DNA of 64,000 nucleotides from positions 6,077,001-6,141,000 of the forward strand of contig NC_015510.1 of the NCBI RefSeq assembly GCF_000212735.1, read 5' to 3'. Shown here in pieces: positions 26,247-36,340 of the stretch. Every line of letters starts with the position of its first letter. Position 1 is the stretch's first letter. The notes under the pieces were generated by a model. The model worked only from the letters and a program-made list of their open reading frames with translations, did not search any database and had not been told where the DNA came from. The position numbers were made by a program, and so were the translations under genes. This DNA comes from Haliscomenobacter hydrossis DSM 1100 (GTDB lineage: Bacteria; Bacteroidota; Bacteroidia; Chitinophagales; Saprospiraceae).

Positions 26247-26900
26247 TTACCCCTCATTCTGGACCAAACCTTTGCTTACCGCATACAACACCAACTCCGA
26301 GGAGGAGTTGATTTGTAGTTTTTTCATGATGTTTTTGCGGTGGGTATATACCGTGTGGGTACTCAGATTGAGGGTGTCGGCGATTTCCTTGGCGATCAGC
26401 CCACGGGCCGACAATTGTACAATTTCAATTTCACGAGAGGACAGCGGGGTAGGGGCACAATTGACTTGGGTATCTTTGGAGAAGGATTTTTCCAACAAAC
26501 AATCAATGACGCGGGTACAAAAGAATTTATCCCCTTTAAGGGTGGCATGGGCGGCGTCCAGGATTTCATTGGTGCCGCAAGTTTTGGTCAAAAAACTGGT
26601 AACGCCCATTTCCAATACCTGAAAGATGTTTTCTTTGCGGGTGTCGGCGCTGATGACCAAGACCTGGGTTTGGGGAGATACGGTTTTGATTTTGGCTATC
26701 GTGCTGGGGCGAAAACTCTCGGACTGGCTGTAATCGATAACCACCAGATCGGGTTTGTTAATTTTTAGGGAAGCAAGCAACTCTTCCTCATTGCCTACCT
26801 CAGCCACGACCTGATAATGATCACGTTGACTCAGCAGTTGGCGCAGCGCCAAGCGGACCAAAGGTTGTTCATCTGCCAATAATACGGTATACTGTTTCAT
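26247..26900 (-). CDS. NarL/LuxR-type response regulator
   Basis: The 217-residue protein has a receiver domain with the acidic pair Asp10-Glu11, phospho-acceptor Asp56 (VVIDYSQSE) and Lys in FLTKTCG near residue 105. A LuxR-type helix-turn-helix at about 150-215 follows (LSSREIEIVQLSARGLIAKEI, LSTHTVYTHRKNIMKKL). It should bind DNA when phosphorylated. No sensor kinase gene is adjacent, so its partner is elsewhere in the genome. Confidence 0.93.
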   Translation of the reverse strand: MKQYTVLLADEQPLVRLALRQLLSQRDHYQVVAEVGNEEELLASLKINKPDLVVIDYSQSESFRPSTIAKIKTVSPQTQVLVISADTRKENIFQVLEMGVTSFLTKTCGTNEILDAAHATLKGDKFFCTRVIDCLLEKSFSKDTQVNCAPTPLSSREIEIVQLSARGLIAKEIADTLNLSTHTVYTHRKNIMKKLQINSSSELVLYAVSKGLVQNEG

Positions 26901-26922
26901 GTTATACGTTCATAATCAAGAA

Positions 26923-26954
26923 CGAAAGTAGTGATTATTTAGGTGCCTAACAAA
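26923..26954 (-). promoter_or_regulatory. Promoter of the NarL-type regulator
   Basis: On the minus strand TTTG (26951-26954) and TACTTTCG (26923-26930) are separated by 20 bases, one mismatch from the TTTG/TAnnTTTG consensus. Transcription would begin about 15 bases before the start codon. Confidence 0.55.
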
Positions 26955-27017
26955 ATTTATTTAGACTATGTTTAAATAAAGATTTTTTAAGCTCCAAGTG
27001 CTAACGCAACAACAAGA

Positions 27018-28220
27018 TTATTGATTATTGGGTTCATTCTGATCCTTAGGCAAAAATTCCTGCGGAGTGGGGTCTCCTTCCTGGAACATCACCCGTAGTT
27101 TGTACTTGGAACCCAGCGAACTTACCAGCGGCCCCATCATGGTATTGAGCACTTCACGGGCTTGCACTTTGGCTTTGTCCATGGCATCGGCGTTCATGGC
27201 ATCGCGACGAAATTCTTCGCGTAGGACATTAAACGCTTTGTTGAGGTCGTCACCTTGAATCTCACGGAGCCAGCCGATGCTCATCCGGTCCATTTTGGGG
27301 TAAACTTCATGCGAGAGGATGATGGGCTCCGGCAAGGTGATGGTCACGAGTCTGCTTTTGCTGTTGAGGTTGATGTTGAAATAATCGTCCAGTTTAAAGC
27401 CAATTTTGAGGATGCTGATGGCGGTGATTTCCAGGTCGGTGGAAGAAACCGCAAATCCCCACACCTTGGTTTGAAATTGTTTGGTAAGCCCCTTTTTGTC
27501 GCGGATTTCATAGGTAGCCAATTCGGAAATCACTTTATCCACCCGTTCCTGTAGCAAGCCGCGTGAGCGGCCAAAGTCTTCAACTGCGGCACGTTCTTCA
27601 ATACGTTTCATCAACGGTGCCAGGGCTTCGGTGAGGGCAATGCCACAAGGGGTATCTACTTTTTTGCCTTTGGCGTAAAAGGCGCCGTCTCGCATCGGAA
27701 TCAGGCCCCCCATCACATTATTGACCAGGTAGCAGGTGTACTTGGCGGCCACTTCGTACCAGATCTGCGCGGCGTTTTTAAACCCATTGTCATACCAGGT
27801 TTGGTAAAGACTGCTGGTCGTATCTTTGATGGCCAAAAACTCGTCGAAGTAGATGTTGCGCAAATAATCGTGGTGCTTGTCGTATTCAGCCGGTAGGCGT
27901 TTTTTGATGTCGTTGCTCAAGCCCATCCGGTTGGCGGTATGGTTGAGGATAGCCATGTTCATGTCGTACACCATCTGATTGAACTCCCGGCGGTAGCGCT
28001 TCGGGTTGGTCAGAATGGCCAGGGCATCCTGCTCATCAATATCGAAATTGAAATCAGCCGGGAGGTAATTCAACTGAAATTCTTTGGGTACCGTGGTCAC
28101 ATCCCCTGCTGTTCCAGAGCGGGGAAAGTATTTATAGGCTACCAGACCAAAAAGGCCAATGATCAGAATGGCCAAAAAAGTTTGGCTGATGCGCAAGCGG
28201 GAATCACCACCTTCAGACAT
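27018..28220 (-). CDS. Membrane-anchored protein of unknown function, DUF4230-like C-terminus
   Basis: The 400-residue protein has one N-terminal membrane span (FLAILIIGLFGLVAYKYF, residues about 15-32). The long middle region is rich in helices and aromatic residues. The last 150 residues (LEITAISILKIGFKLDDYF, SRLVTITLPEPIILSHEV, and a closing LGSKYKLRVMFQEG) have the look of the DUF4230 family. I cannot assign a function. It diverges from folP with only 43 bases between the start codons, so the two promoters must overlap. Confidence 0.6.
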   Translation of the reverse strand: MSEGGDSRLRISQTFLAILIIGLFGLVAYKYFPRSGTAGDVTTVPKEFQLNYLPADFNFDIDEQDALAILTNPKRYRREFNQMVYDMNMAILNHTANRMGLSNDIKKRLPAEYDKHHDYLRNIYFDEFLAIKDTTSSLYQTWYDNGFKNAAQIWYEVAAKYTCYLVNNVMGGLIPMRDGAFYAKGKKVDTPCGIALTEALAPLMKRIEERAAVEDFGRSRGLLQERVDKVISELATYEIRDKKGLTKQFQTKVWGFAVSSTDLEITAISILKIGFKLDDYFNINLNSKSRLVTITLPEPIILSHEVYPKMDRMSIGWLREIQGDDLNKAFNVLREEFRRDAMNADAMDKAKVQAREVLNTMMGPLVSSLGSKYKLRVMFQEGDPTPQEFLPKDQNEPNNQ

Positions 28221-28263
28221 AACAGTAGATTTTGGTCAAAAGTAATAAATTTGCAAAAACCAA

Positions 28264-29112
28264 ATGTTAATGTTGTACCCACAAACCACCCTCAACTGCG
28301 CTGGCCGCCTCCTGGATCTTTCCCGTCCGGTCATTATGGGCATCATCAATGTGACGCCAGATAGTTTTTATGCGGGTAGTCGATTCACGGAATTAACCGA
28401 TATTCTGCAACAAGCGGAGCAGATGTTGAGTGAAGGGGCGCAAATTTTGGACATTGGGGGGATGTCTTCGCGGCCCGGAGCGCGCATCATCACGGCAGAG
28501 GAGGAGATGCATCGGGTGGCACCCGTGATTCAGGCTTTGACGCAACAGTTTCCGGAGGCGATTATTTCTCTGGACACGGTGTATGCTCATTCAGTACGGG
28601 CGGGTTATGATTTGGGCGTAGGACTGATCAATGATATCTCTGCTGGTCGCCTCGATCCAGCCATGTATCCAACGGTAGCGGAACTGGGTTTGCCGTATGT
28701 ACTCATGCACATGCAAGGACAACCTGGTACCATGCAATCCAATCCTGTATATACCGATGTGGTGACCGAAGTGCTGGATTTTTTCATCGCTGAAGTGGGA
28801 AAATTGCGGGCTTTGGGGGTGAAAGACATCGTATTGGATCCCGGGTATGGTTTTGGAAAAACCATTGCCCACAATTACCAGCTGTTGAAAAATATGCATG
28901 TGTTTCGAATGCTGGATGCCCCACTTTTGGCAGGATTATCCCGCAAATCGATGATTTATTGTTTTTTGAATATCGAACCTGAACAGGCACTGAACGGTAC
29001 GACCGCACTGCACATGATCGCCTTGCAACAAGGAGCAAAACTCCTGCGCGTTCACGATGTAAAACCAGCCGCGGAAGTGATTAAATTATGGGAAATGCTT
29101 GATAATGAATAG
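28264..29112 (+). CDS. folP: Dihydropteroate synthase
   Basis: The 282-residue TIM-barrel enzyme joins p-aminobenzoate to the pterin pyrophosphate in folate synthesis. Family marks are IMGIINVTPDSFYAGSRF, LDIGGMSSRPGA, NDISAGRLDP, MHMQGQPGTMQ, LDPGYGFGKT and LLAGLSRKSMI, covering both pterin- and pABA-binding loops. The length is normal. TAAATTTG at 28246-28253 could be its -7 element, which would leave a very short leader. Confidence 0.97.
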   Translation: MLMLYPQTTLNCAGRLLDLSRPVIMGIINVTPDSFYAGSRFTELTDILQQAEQMLSEGAQILDIGGMSSRPGARIITAEEEMHRVAPVIQALTQQFPEAIISLDTVYAHSVRAGYDLGVGLINDISAGRLDPAMYPTVAELGLPYVLMHMQGQPGTMQSNPVYTDVVTEVLDFFIAEVGKLRALGVKDIVLDPGYGFGKTIAHNYQLLKNMHVFRMLDAPLLAGLSRKSMIYCFLNIEPEQALNGTTALHMIALQQGAKLLRVHDVKPAAEVIKLWEMLDNE

Positions 29113-29260
29113 GAAAAAAACCCAAGTGTATCATTTTTTTTTGATTGTCAAACAGAATACTGATCAAATAAACAATCTTAGCAATAGAAAAATTTTATTT
29201 TTGCTGCATGAGAAAACCAGCTTGCTGAAATAAGACAAGCCGATTGATAATTGTAATACC

Positions 29261-32200
29261 ATGAATACCATGATCCAAAAACTACACATTTTCCTATCGG
29301 CTTGTCTGGTAGGAACCCTCCTCACTGCTCAGACACCCACCATTACTGGTTTTACGCCCGCAGCAGGTTCGATCGGAGCCACCGTTACCCTTACGGGTAC
29401 AAATTTCAACCCAACGGCAGCAGACAATACCGTACATTTTGGCGCAGTAAAGGCTACCGTTAGCTCGGCAAGCCCAACTTCCCTCACCGTAACGGTTCCA
29501 TTGGGTGCTACCTACAAACCCATCACCGTGTTGAATACGGCTACGGGATTGAGTGCCGCCACTGCAAAGCCTTTTCGGGTTACGTTTAGTGGAGGGATTG
29601 CCATCAACTCAATGTCTTTCACCACCAAAACCGATTTTACGACTGCCTCCCAACCCCGCAGTGTAGCATCTGGGGATTTGGACGGAGACGGCAAACCGGA
29701 GTTGATTGCCACCAATAATGGCTCGCTGAGTGTATCTCTGTTGAGAAATACCAGCAGCAGCGGGACACTTGCATTTGCCGCAAAAGTGGACCTCTCCACC
29801 GGGGCTGGACCTTCCAGTGTTGCTGTTGGCGACCTGGATGGCGATGGCAAACTGGATTTGGCCATTGGCAACCAATTTTCCAATACTGTTTCTATTCTCA
29901 GAAACACCAGTACCGCAGGCATGTTGTCTTTCGCGGCCAAAATAGACTCCGCGGTTGGGTCCGGTCCATTGGGAGTGGCCATTGGTGATTTGGATGGCGA
30001 TGGCAAACCTGACCTGGCGATAGCGAATTTCTCTTCATCTACAGTATCGGTATTGCGCAATACCAGTACCGTTGGATCCATATCTTTTGCCCGTAAAATA
30101 GATTTTACTACCGGGACGAATTCAAGACCCTATAACATTGGCCTTGGTGACATTGATGGCGATGGCAAACTGGATTTGGTTACGCCCAATGCTTTTGCTT
30201 CAAATGTGTCGGTTATCCGCAATACCAGTACTTTAGGTAATTTGTCTTTTGCGGGTAGGGTTGATTTCACCACTGGAGACACTCCCTCCGGGGTAGCCAT
30301 TGGGGATTTGGATGACGATGGTAAACCCGATGTTGCGATCAGTAATCTTTTTTCTACCAGTGTCTCGATCTTTCGCAACATCAGTAAAGTGGATACTGTT
30401 GCGCTTGCAGCCAAAGTTGACTTTGCGACCGGGGCTACCCCTTTCAGTGTTTCCATGGGAGACCTGGATGGTGATGGCAAGCTGGATTTGACGGTTGCCA
30501 ACTCTGGTTCTTCTTCCCTTTCGGTGTTGCGCAATACCAGCAGCAGTGGTACGCTCTCATTTGTAGCAAAAGTCGATCTTGCCGTGGGTTCTGAGCCCAA
30601 TATTGCGTCAATCGGCGATTTAGATGGCGATGGAAAGCCGGATTTGGCCACCACTAATTTACGGGGTAATTCCGCTTCAGTGCTGAGGAATCAACTTTCC
30701 CTTCCCCCTTCGATCATCTCCTTCAGCCCCACCGCAGGACAAACCGGGGATACCATACTCATCACTGGCTCCAGCTTAACTGGCGCGACCAAGGTCAATT
30801 TTGGAGACTCAACAGCCAGTTTCATCCAGGTGGTTTCACCGACGCAAATCAAAGCCGTGGTAAGCGACGGCGCTACCGGAGATGTGGATGTTTTTATTCC
30901 CGGAGATACCTTGAGCTTGCCCGGGTTTACCTTTATTTCTTGCCCTACGCCTTCCCTCAGCATCACGGTAAGTCCCAACGATACCTTCTGCCTTGGGGAC
31001 TCGCTGACTTTTACAGCTGTGGCCATGAATGCGGGCAGCAGCATCAGTTACCAATGGCGACTAAATGGCCGGAATGTAGGTACCAATAGTCCTACCTATC
31101 GCGGAGATACCTTATCTACCCTGGATACCATCAGTTGTTTGATCATCGATACGTGTACCACTGCGTTCAGCATCAGCAGTGATTCGATTGTGGTCGTAGT
31201 CAGAAGCCCGGACACTTTGAGTAGTTCCCTGACCCCTCCCGCGGTGTGTAGTGGAACGCCCTTTGCATATACCCCTACAAGCAGTACCGCTGGTACAACC
31301 TTTAGCTGGCGACGCAAAGCAATATCCGGCATCAGCAACGCTGCCGCCACTGGAACCGGATCCATTAATGAAACCTTGATCGATACGACGGCCAGTCCCG
31401 TTGTGGTCACCTATGAATATTTTAATTTGAGCCTGGGCGGTTGTACGGGTTCAGATACATTCCGGGTCAGGGTGACGGTCAACCCACGACCGGTTTTGAC
31501 CAGTTCTGTTGATACCCTGATGCAATGCACGGGGGTGCCGTTTATGTACACGCCCAGTAGTTCAACCGTGGGCACTATCATTGGATGGAGTCGTAGCCTG
31601 GTGAACGGGGTGAGCAACTCCGGAACAATGGGAACGGGTAACATCACGGAAACCCTGAACAATACCACCAATGCACCCGTAAATGTGACCTACGTGCTTT
31701 CTTTGACAGCCAATGGATGCACCAACCCCGTGCCCTCTAACCTGGTGGTCAGGGTTAAACCTGTTCCAGTTTTTACGGGCAGTACCACCGCTCCAGGCAT
31801 TTGTAGTGGCGCAACCTTAAGTTACTTACCCAGCAGCAGTACGCCGGGTGCTACCTTTAACTGGACCCGGGCTGCCGTGCTGGGCATCAGCAACTCGGCA
31901 AGAACCGATACTGGAAGAATCAACGAAGCCTTGAGCAATACGACCGACACCTCCATCACTGTGGTCTACCGATATACAGTAACTGCCAATGGCTGTACCA
32001 GCCCGACACCTACCAATGTAACGGTAAGCGTCAATCCCAGCGCTGCCTTGAGCAGCACCCTTACCCCTCCGGCGATTTGTAGCGGCACAGCCTTTACCTA
32101 TACCCCTACCAGTAGCAACGCAAATGCCACTTTCAATTGGACTAGAGCTGTTGTAAATGGGCTAAGCAATGCCGCAGCGAGTGATACCGCGGGTATCAAC

Positions 32201-35200
32201 GAAACATTGGTCAATACTACTGCCGATACGCTAAGTGTAGTATACCTGTATACCATCAGTGCAACGGGCTGCTCTGACCCCAACCCAACCAGGGTTACGG
32301 TATTGGTTAAACCCAGGCCAACCTTGAGCAGTGCCACCAACCCACCAGCAATTTGTAGTGGTTCGGCCTTTAGTTATACCCCCACCAGTGCTACCGAGGG
32401 GACTACTTTTGCCTGGACCCGGGCAGCTGTTGCTGGCATCAGTAATGCTGCTGCCAATGGCACTGGCAACCCCAATGAAACCTTGTTCGACACTACGACT
32501 GGGCCAGTCACGGCAACCTATCTGTATACTTTGAGTGCTTACGGGTGTACCAATCCCATTCCGGATACAGTTAAGGTAGTGGTGAACCAACCTCCCCGCT
32601 TGAGCAGCAGTACTACGCCTGCCGATGTGTGCAGCGGCGCATTGTTTAGTTACATCCCAACCAGTGCAACGATAGGTACTACTTTTTCCTGGACGCGTGC
32701 AGCAGTGGTAGGGATCAGCAATGCCGCTGCCAATGGCACCGATGACCCGCTGGAAAGTTTGATCAATACCAGCAATGCACCAGTAAGTGTTACCTACGCA
32801 TATACCCTGAATGCCAACGGCTGCATCAATCCACAAATCTTTAATGTAGTGGTGGTGGTGAAACCTAATCCCACCTTGAGCAGCAGCCTCGCTCCGCCCG
32901 CTATTTGTAGTGGCAACGCATTCAATTACACGCCGACGAGCGCAGCTACAGGGGCCAGTTTTGCCTGGATACGCGCCAGTGTAAATGGCATTTCCAACCC
33001 TGAAGCGGATGGTTCTGGTAACCCCAATGAAACTTTGTTCAACACCACCACTGCCGCAATTAACGTGATCTATCGGTTTACCGTGAGCGCTGGTGGCTGT
33101 ACCAATCCGACCGCCAGCAATGTGGTGGTTGGTGTAAAGCCTAGCCCAAAATTGACCAGCGACACGCTAGCTCCCGCCATTTGTAGTGGAACAACGCTCA
33201 GTTATGCACCCAGCAGTGATGTAATCAATGCGACTTATAGCTGGACCCGGGCAGTAGTGCAAGGAATTAGCAATGCTGCTTCCGCTGGCACGAACAACCC
33301 CAATGAGATTTTGGTCAATACCACTGAATTTCCGATTGGGGTAATCTATCTGTACACCCTCAGTGCCAATGGGTGTGCAAATGCAAACCCAACCAGGATA
33401 AGGGTGACGGTGAATCCACTGCCCAGTTTGAGCAGTTCTACCATTGCCCCCGATATTTGTAGTGGGGGAGTTTTTAGTTATTTACCCAAAAGCAGCACTT
33501 CGGGGACTAGTTTTACCTGGACTCGTGCTGCGGTCAATGGGATTAGTACCCCTGCGGCCAATGGCACCGGAAACCCAGCGGAAACCTTGACCAACACCAC
33601 TAACGCACCAATTACAGTTGTGTATGCCTACGTGCTGAGTGCCAATGGCTGTGACAATCTTACGGTTTTTAATGTAGAAGTGGAGGTGAGTCCACTGCCG
33701 ATGTTGAGCAGTACCAGTACTCCTCCAGCCATCTGTAGCGGGATGACTTTTAATTATTCCCCCAGCAGTTCAGTAGCAAACACCACCTTCAGTTGGACCC
33801 GGGCTGCGGTCAATGGCATCAGCAATTTGGCATCAAGTGGAACGGGCAATCCCAACGAAATCCTCTCCAATACCACGGCTGCACCCATTCAGGTGACTTA
33901 CGTTTACACCTTAAATGTAGAGGATTGTATCAATCCAAATACCTTTGCTGTTACGGTTACCGTCAATCCACTACCCCGATTAAGCAGCTCACTTGATCCA
34001 GCGCCCATTTGTAGCGGCACTGCTTTTGTGTATACACCGGGCAGCAGTACGCCGGGCACCAATTTTTCCTGGACGCGCGCAGCGGTCAATGGCATCAGCA
34101 ATGCGGCAGGCGTAGGTACAGGCAATATCAATGAAATACTGGTTGATACCACTGCTGCACCCATTAATGTGACGTATGTGTACACCTTGAGCGCCAATGG
34201 CTGTGCCAGCACCATCAACAATACTTTTGTAGTGACCGTAAATCCATTGCCGACCTTGAATTCAGAACTGGCGCTGGACGCCAGTTGTAGTGGCTCCAGC
34301 TTCACCTATGAACCCGGTAGCACGGCCAATGGCACCAACTTTACCTGGACGCGGGCAGCAGTGGCGGGCATCAGCAACCCGGCTGCTAACGGCACCGGTA
34401 GCATCACGGAAACGTTGAACAATACCACCAGCAACGCCTTGGATGTGGCTTATGTGTATACCCTGAGTGCCAATGGTTGTAGCAATCCATCCAGCTTTAC
34501 GGTGACCAAAACCATCAGTCCATTGCCTGCGCTGAACAGTAGCCTCACTCCTGACGCCATTTGTAGCGCGAGCACTTTTAGTTATACGCCAAGTAGTTCT
34601 GTAAGTGGTACCATTTTCACCTGGACTCGGGCGGCGCTCAGTGGCATCAGTAATGTTGCCGCCAACGGTACTGGAAATGTAAACGAAACTTTGACCAATA
34701 CGACCCCTGGTGCACTCAATGTGACCTACCAATACAGCCTGAGCGCCAATGGTTGCACCAACCCCGGCAATTTTCAGGTGGTAGTGACGGTCAACGCAAC
34801 ACCAACCCTGATCACCAACAACCCGGCACCGCGTTGTACGACCCTGGTCGACTTGCGGGCAACTGCCATTACTGCGGGTTCTACGGAGGGCTTGACCTTC
34901 AGCTACTGGACAGATGCGGCCGCAACTCAGGCATTTACCACTCCTCAGTCTACTGATGCTGGAATTTATTACATCAAAGGAACGAACGCAAATACCGGTT
35001 GTTTCGACATTGAGCCTGTGACCGTAGTGATCGGCAAAATTCCCGATGCAACAGCTACGGGTAAAACCATTTGTAGTGGTATTCCGGTTGGGATTACGGT
35101 ATTGAATCCCAATGCTGCGCCCGGCGCGACGTTCAACTGGACCGCTACGTATGGTAACGCCCGCAAAGGCCGAAGCAGCGGGGTAGGGGTTCCCTTTGGA

Positions 35201-36118
35201 CAGGATGCCATCAACGAAATTTTGATCAACCTGACCAGGAAGGGTACGGAAGTGGTGTATACCATTACCCCCATTGGCTCTCAACAAGTAGGTTGTGAAG
35301 GTGAGCCCATCACGGTAAAGGTAAAAGTAAACCGGATCGGGAAGTGCCCGGAGGCCGAACCAACTGCATTCAGTGAAACCATCGCCAACAACACCGCACC
35401 ACAAACCAAGGTGAACATGGTCAAACCCAAAAAGCGGAAGAAGTATTTGGTACAGGCCATCAGTAATCCGGACAGTGTGGATGGGGTGAGCGAAGCACCT
35501 TATACGCGCCCCAGAGGTTCGACTTTTGAAGAGGGTTTGTTGAAAAACAGACTCAGAACCCCTTCGACCGTTGTGTACACCATTGTTCCTTATACCAAAG
35601 GCCGCAACTGGCGCGACAACAATGGCACCAAAGACGATGTCCTGGGGGCTTCTTTTGAGGTGGTCGTGATCGTACAACCAGGCCCAGGTTTGGTAGGTGA
35701 AGTACTACCTGAAATTGCGGTAGCACCACCATTGGATGCACCCTTGAAGACGCTACAAAATCCGGCGATTGCCAGGGAAAACCCGCAAGCAACGGCCATC
35801 AACCCCACTTTGCTTGACTATTTTGTAGAGGCGGAACAAAAACGCCAGACTGAAAAGGTCGTCTTGCTGCAAAACGTACCCAATCCCTTCCAGGAATCCA
35901 CCCAAATCGGGTTTTACCTGCCCGAAGCTGCGGAGGCCCGCCTGACGCTGCGCGATATAAAAGGTGCAGTGTTGTACCAGTTGAAAGGGGCGTACGCCAA
36001 GGGCTGGAATCTGTTGGAACTTAATTCCGCTCAGCTGCAATCCTCCGGGGTACTGTACTACAGTCTGGAAACTGCCAAGTTTGTGGAGACGAAGCGGATG
36101 GTGGTGTTGAAGCGGTAA
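29261..36118 (+). CDS. Giant repeat-rich surface protein (TIG, FG-GAP, 13 PKD-like repeats, T9SS tail)
   Basis: The 2285-residue protein has a signal peptide (LVGTLLTAQ), a TIG/IPT domain at about 25-105, seven FG-GAP/VCBS units at about 120-475 (core GDLDGDGKPDLA), a second TIG domain at about 483-560 and an Ig-like domain at about 565-645. Then come thirteen tandem 92-residue PKD-like repeats at about 648-1847, each with a pattern such as ICSG..F.YTP, F.WTRAAV.GISN, NETL.NTT and YTLSANGC. Two diverged domains follow, and a T9SS sorting tail ends the protein (NVPNPFQESTQIGFYLPE). It is predicted to be a T9SS-exported adhesin or sheath component. It lies alone between folP and tRNA-Ser. Confidence 0.9.
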   Translation: MNTMIQKLHIFLSACLVGTLLTAQTPTITGFTPAAGSIGATVTLTGTNFNPTAADNTVHFGAVKATVSSASPTSLTVTVPLGATYKPITVLNTATGLSAATAKPFRVTFSGGIAINSMSFTTKTDFTTASQPRSVASGDLDGDGKPELIATNNGSLSVSLLRNTSSSGTLAFAAKVDLSTGAGPSSVAVGDLDGDGKLDLAIGNQFSNTVSILRNTSTAGMLSFAAKIDSAVGSGPLGVAIGDLDGDGKPDLAIANFSSSTVSVLRNTSTVGSISFARKIDFTTGTNSRPYNIGLGDIDGDGKLDLVTPNAFASNVSVIRNTSTLGNLSFAGRVDFTTGDTPSGVAIGDLDDDGKPDVAISNLFSTSVSIFRNISKVDTVALAAKVDFATGATPFSVSMGDLDGDGKLDLTVANSGSSSLSVLRNTSSSGTLSFVAKVDLAVGSEPNIASIGDLDGDGKPDLATTNLRGNSASVLRNQLSLPPSIISFSPTAGQTGDTILITGSSLTGATKVNFGDSTASFIQVVSPTQIKAVVSDGATGDVDVFIPGDTLSLPGFTFISCPTPSLSITVSPNDTFCLGDSLTFTAVAMNAGSSISYQWRLNGRNVGTNSPTYRGDTLSTLDTISCLIIDTCTTAFSISSDSIVVVVRSPDTLSSSLTPPAVCSGTPFAYTPTSSTAGTTFSWRRKAISGISNAAATGTGSINETLIDTTASPVVVTYEYFNLSLGGCTGSDTFRVRVTVNPRPVLTSSVDTLMQCTGVPFMYTPSSSTVGTIIGWSRSLVNGVSNSGTMGTGNITETLNNTTNAPVNVTYVLSLTANGCTNPVPSNLVVRVKPVPVFTGSTTAPGICSGATLSYLPSSSTPGATFNWTRAAVLGISNSARTDTGRINEALSNTTDTSITVVYRYTVTANGCTSPTPTNVTVSVNPSAALSSTLTPPAICSGTAFTYTPTSSNANATFNWTRAVVNGLSNAAASDTAGINETLVNTTADTLSVVYLYTISATGCSDPNPTRVTVLVKPRPTLSSATNPPAICSGSAFSYTPTSATEGTTFAWTRAAVAGISNAAANGTGNPNETLFDTTTGPVTATYLYTLSAYGCTNPIPDTVKVVVNQPPRLSSSTTPADVCSGALFSYIPTSATIGTTFSWTRAAVVGISNAAANGTDDPLESLINTSNAPVSVTYAYTLNANGCINPQIFNVVVVVKPNPTLSSSLAPPAICSGNAFNYTPTSAATGASFAWIRASVNGISNPEADGSGNPNETLFNTTTAAINVIYRFTVSAGGCTNPTASNVVVGVKPSPKLTSDTLAPAICSGTTLSYAPSSDVINATYSWTRAVVQGISNAASAGTNNPNEILVNTTEFPIGVIYLYTLSANGCANANPTRIRVTVNPLPSLSSSTIAPDICSGGVFSYLPKSSTSGTSFTWTRAAVNGISTPAANGTGNPAETLTNTTNAPITVVYAYVLSANGCDNLTVFNVEVEVSPLPMLSSTSTPPAICSGMTFNYSPSSSVANTTFSWTRAAVNGISNLASSGTGNPNEILSNTTAAPIQVTYVYTLNVEDCINPNTFAVTVTVNPLPRLSSSLDPAPICSGTAFVYTPGSSTPGTNFSWTRAAVNGISNAAGVGTGNINEILVDTTAAPINVTYVYTLSANGCASTINNTFVVTVNPLPTLNSELALDASCSGSSFTYEPGSTANGTNFTWTRAAVAGISNPAANGTGSITETLNNTTSNALDVAYVYTLSANGCSNPSSFTVTKTISPLPALNSSLTPDAICSASTFSYTPSSSVSGTIFTWTRAALSGISNVAANGTGNVNETLTNTTPGALNVTYQYSLSANGCTNPGNFQVVVTVNATPTLITNNPAPRCTTLVDLRATAITAGSTEGLTFSYWTDAAATQAFTTPQSTDAGIYYIKGTNANTGCFDIEPVTVVIGKIPDATATGKTICSGIPVGITVLNPNAAPGATFNWTATYGNARKGRSSGVGVPFGQDAINEILINLTRKGTEVVYTITPIGSQQVGCEGEPITVKVKVNRIGKCPEAEPTAFSETIANNTAPQTKVNMVKPKKRKKYLVQAISNPDSVDGVSEAPYTRPRGSTFEEGLLKNRLRTPSTVVYTIVPYTKGRNWRDNNGTKDDVLGASFEVVVIVQPGPGLVGEVLPEIAVAPPLDAPLKTLQNPAIARENPQATAINPTLLDYFVEAEQKRQTEKVVLLQNVPNPFQESTQIGFYLPEAAEARLTLRDIKGAVLYQLKGAYAKGWNLLELNSAQLQSSGVLYYSLETAKFVETKRMVVLKR
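31205..34803 (+). repeat. 13 tandem copies of a 276-bp coding repeat
   Basis: The repeat length is about 276 bases (92 codons) and the copies are diverged at the nucleotide level. The most constant parts encode ICSG, WTRAAV and SANGC. Copies 9-13 look more alike than copies 1-3, suggesting expansion toward the 3' side. Confidence 0.85.
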
Positions 36119-36141
36119 TAATACCATAAAGTATGAACAAA

Positions 36142-36174
36142 AAAAGCCTGCATCTCAATGAGATGCAGGCTTTT
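36142..36174. terminator. Bidirectional terminator between adhesin gene and tRNA-Ser
   Basis: AAAAGCCTGCATCTC pairs perfectly with GAGATGCAGGCTTTT over a 3-base loop. A-rich and T-rich flanks allow termination on both strands. Confidence 0.9.
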
Positions 36175-36182
36175 ATGTTTTG

Positions 36183-36267
36183 CAGAGAGGAAGAGATTCG
36201 AACTCTCGATACCTTGCGGTATATACGCTTTCCAGGCGTACCTCTTAAACCACTCGAGCACCTCTCT
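36183..36267 (-). tRNA. tRNA-Ser (anticodon GGA)
   Basis: On the minus strand 85 bases fold into a class II tRNA: acceptor AGAGAGG with CCTCTCT, anticodon stem TACGC/GCGTA around CTGGAAA (anticodon GGA), a long variable arm (TACC-GCAA-GGTA) and a T arm with TTCGAAT. The discriminator is G. CCA is not encoded. Confidence 0.97.
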
Positions 36268-36292
36268 GTATGTGCTACTTAGTAAAGTGCGG

Positions 36293-36324
36293 CAAATTTA
36301 CACTCTAAAAACGGTTTTTTCAAT
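36293..36324 (-). promoter_or_regulatory. Promoter for tRNA-Ser
   Basis: On the minus strand ATTG (36321-36324) and TAAATTTG (36293-36300) are 20 bases apart, close to TTTG/TAnnTTTG and about 26 bases before the tRNA. Confidence 0.7.
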
Positions 36325-36340
36325 AAAAGTTCCCGTTTTT

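Noticed and set aside
34262-35677. 471-residue antisense frame inside the giant adhesin
   Set aside because: It mirrors the repeat structure of the sense gene and has no family features; it is open only because of the sense codon bias.
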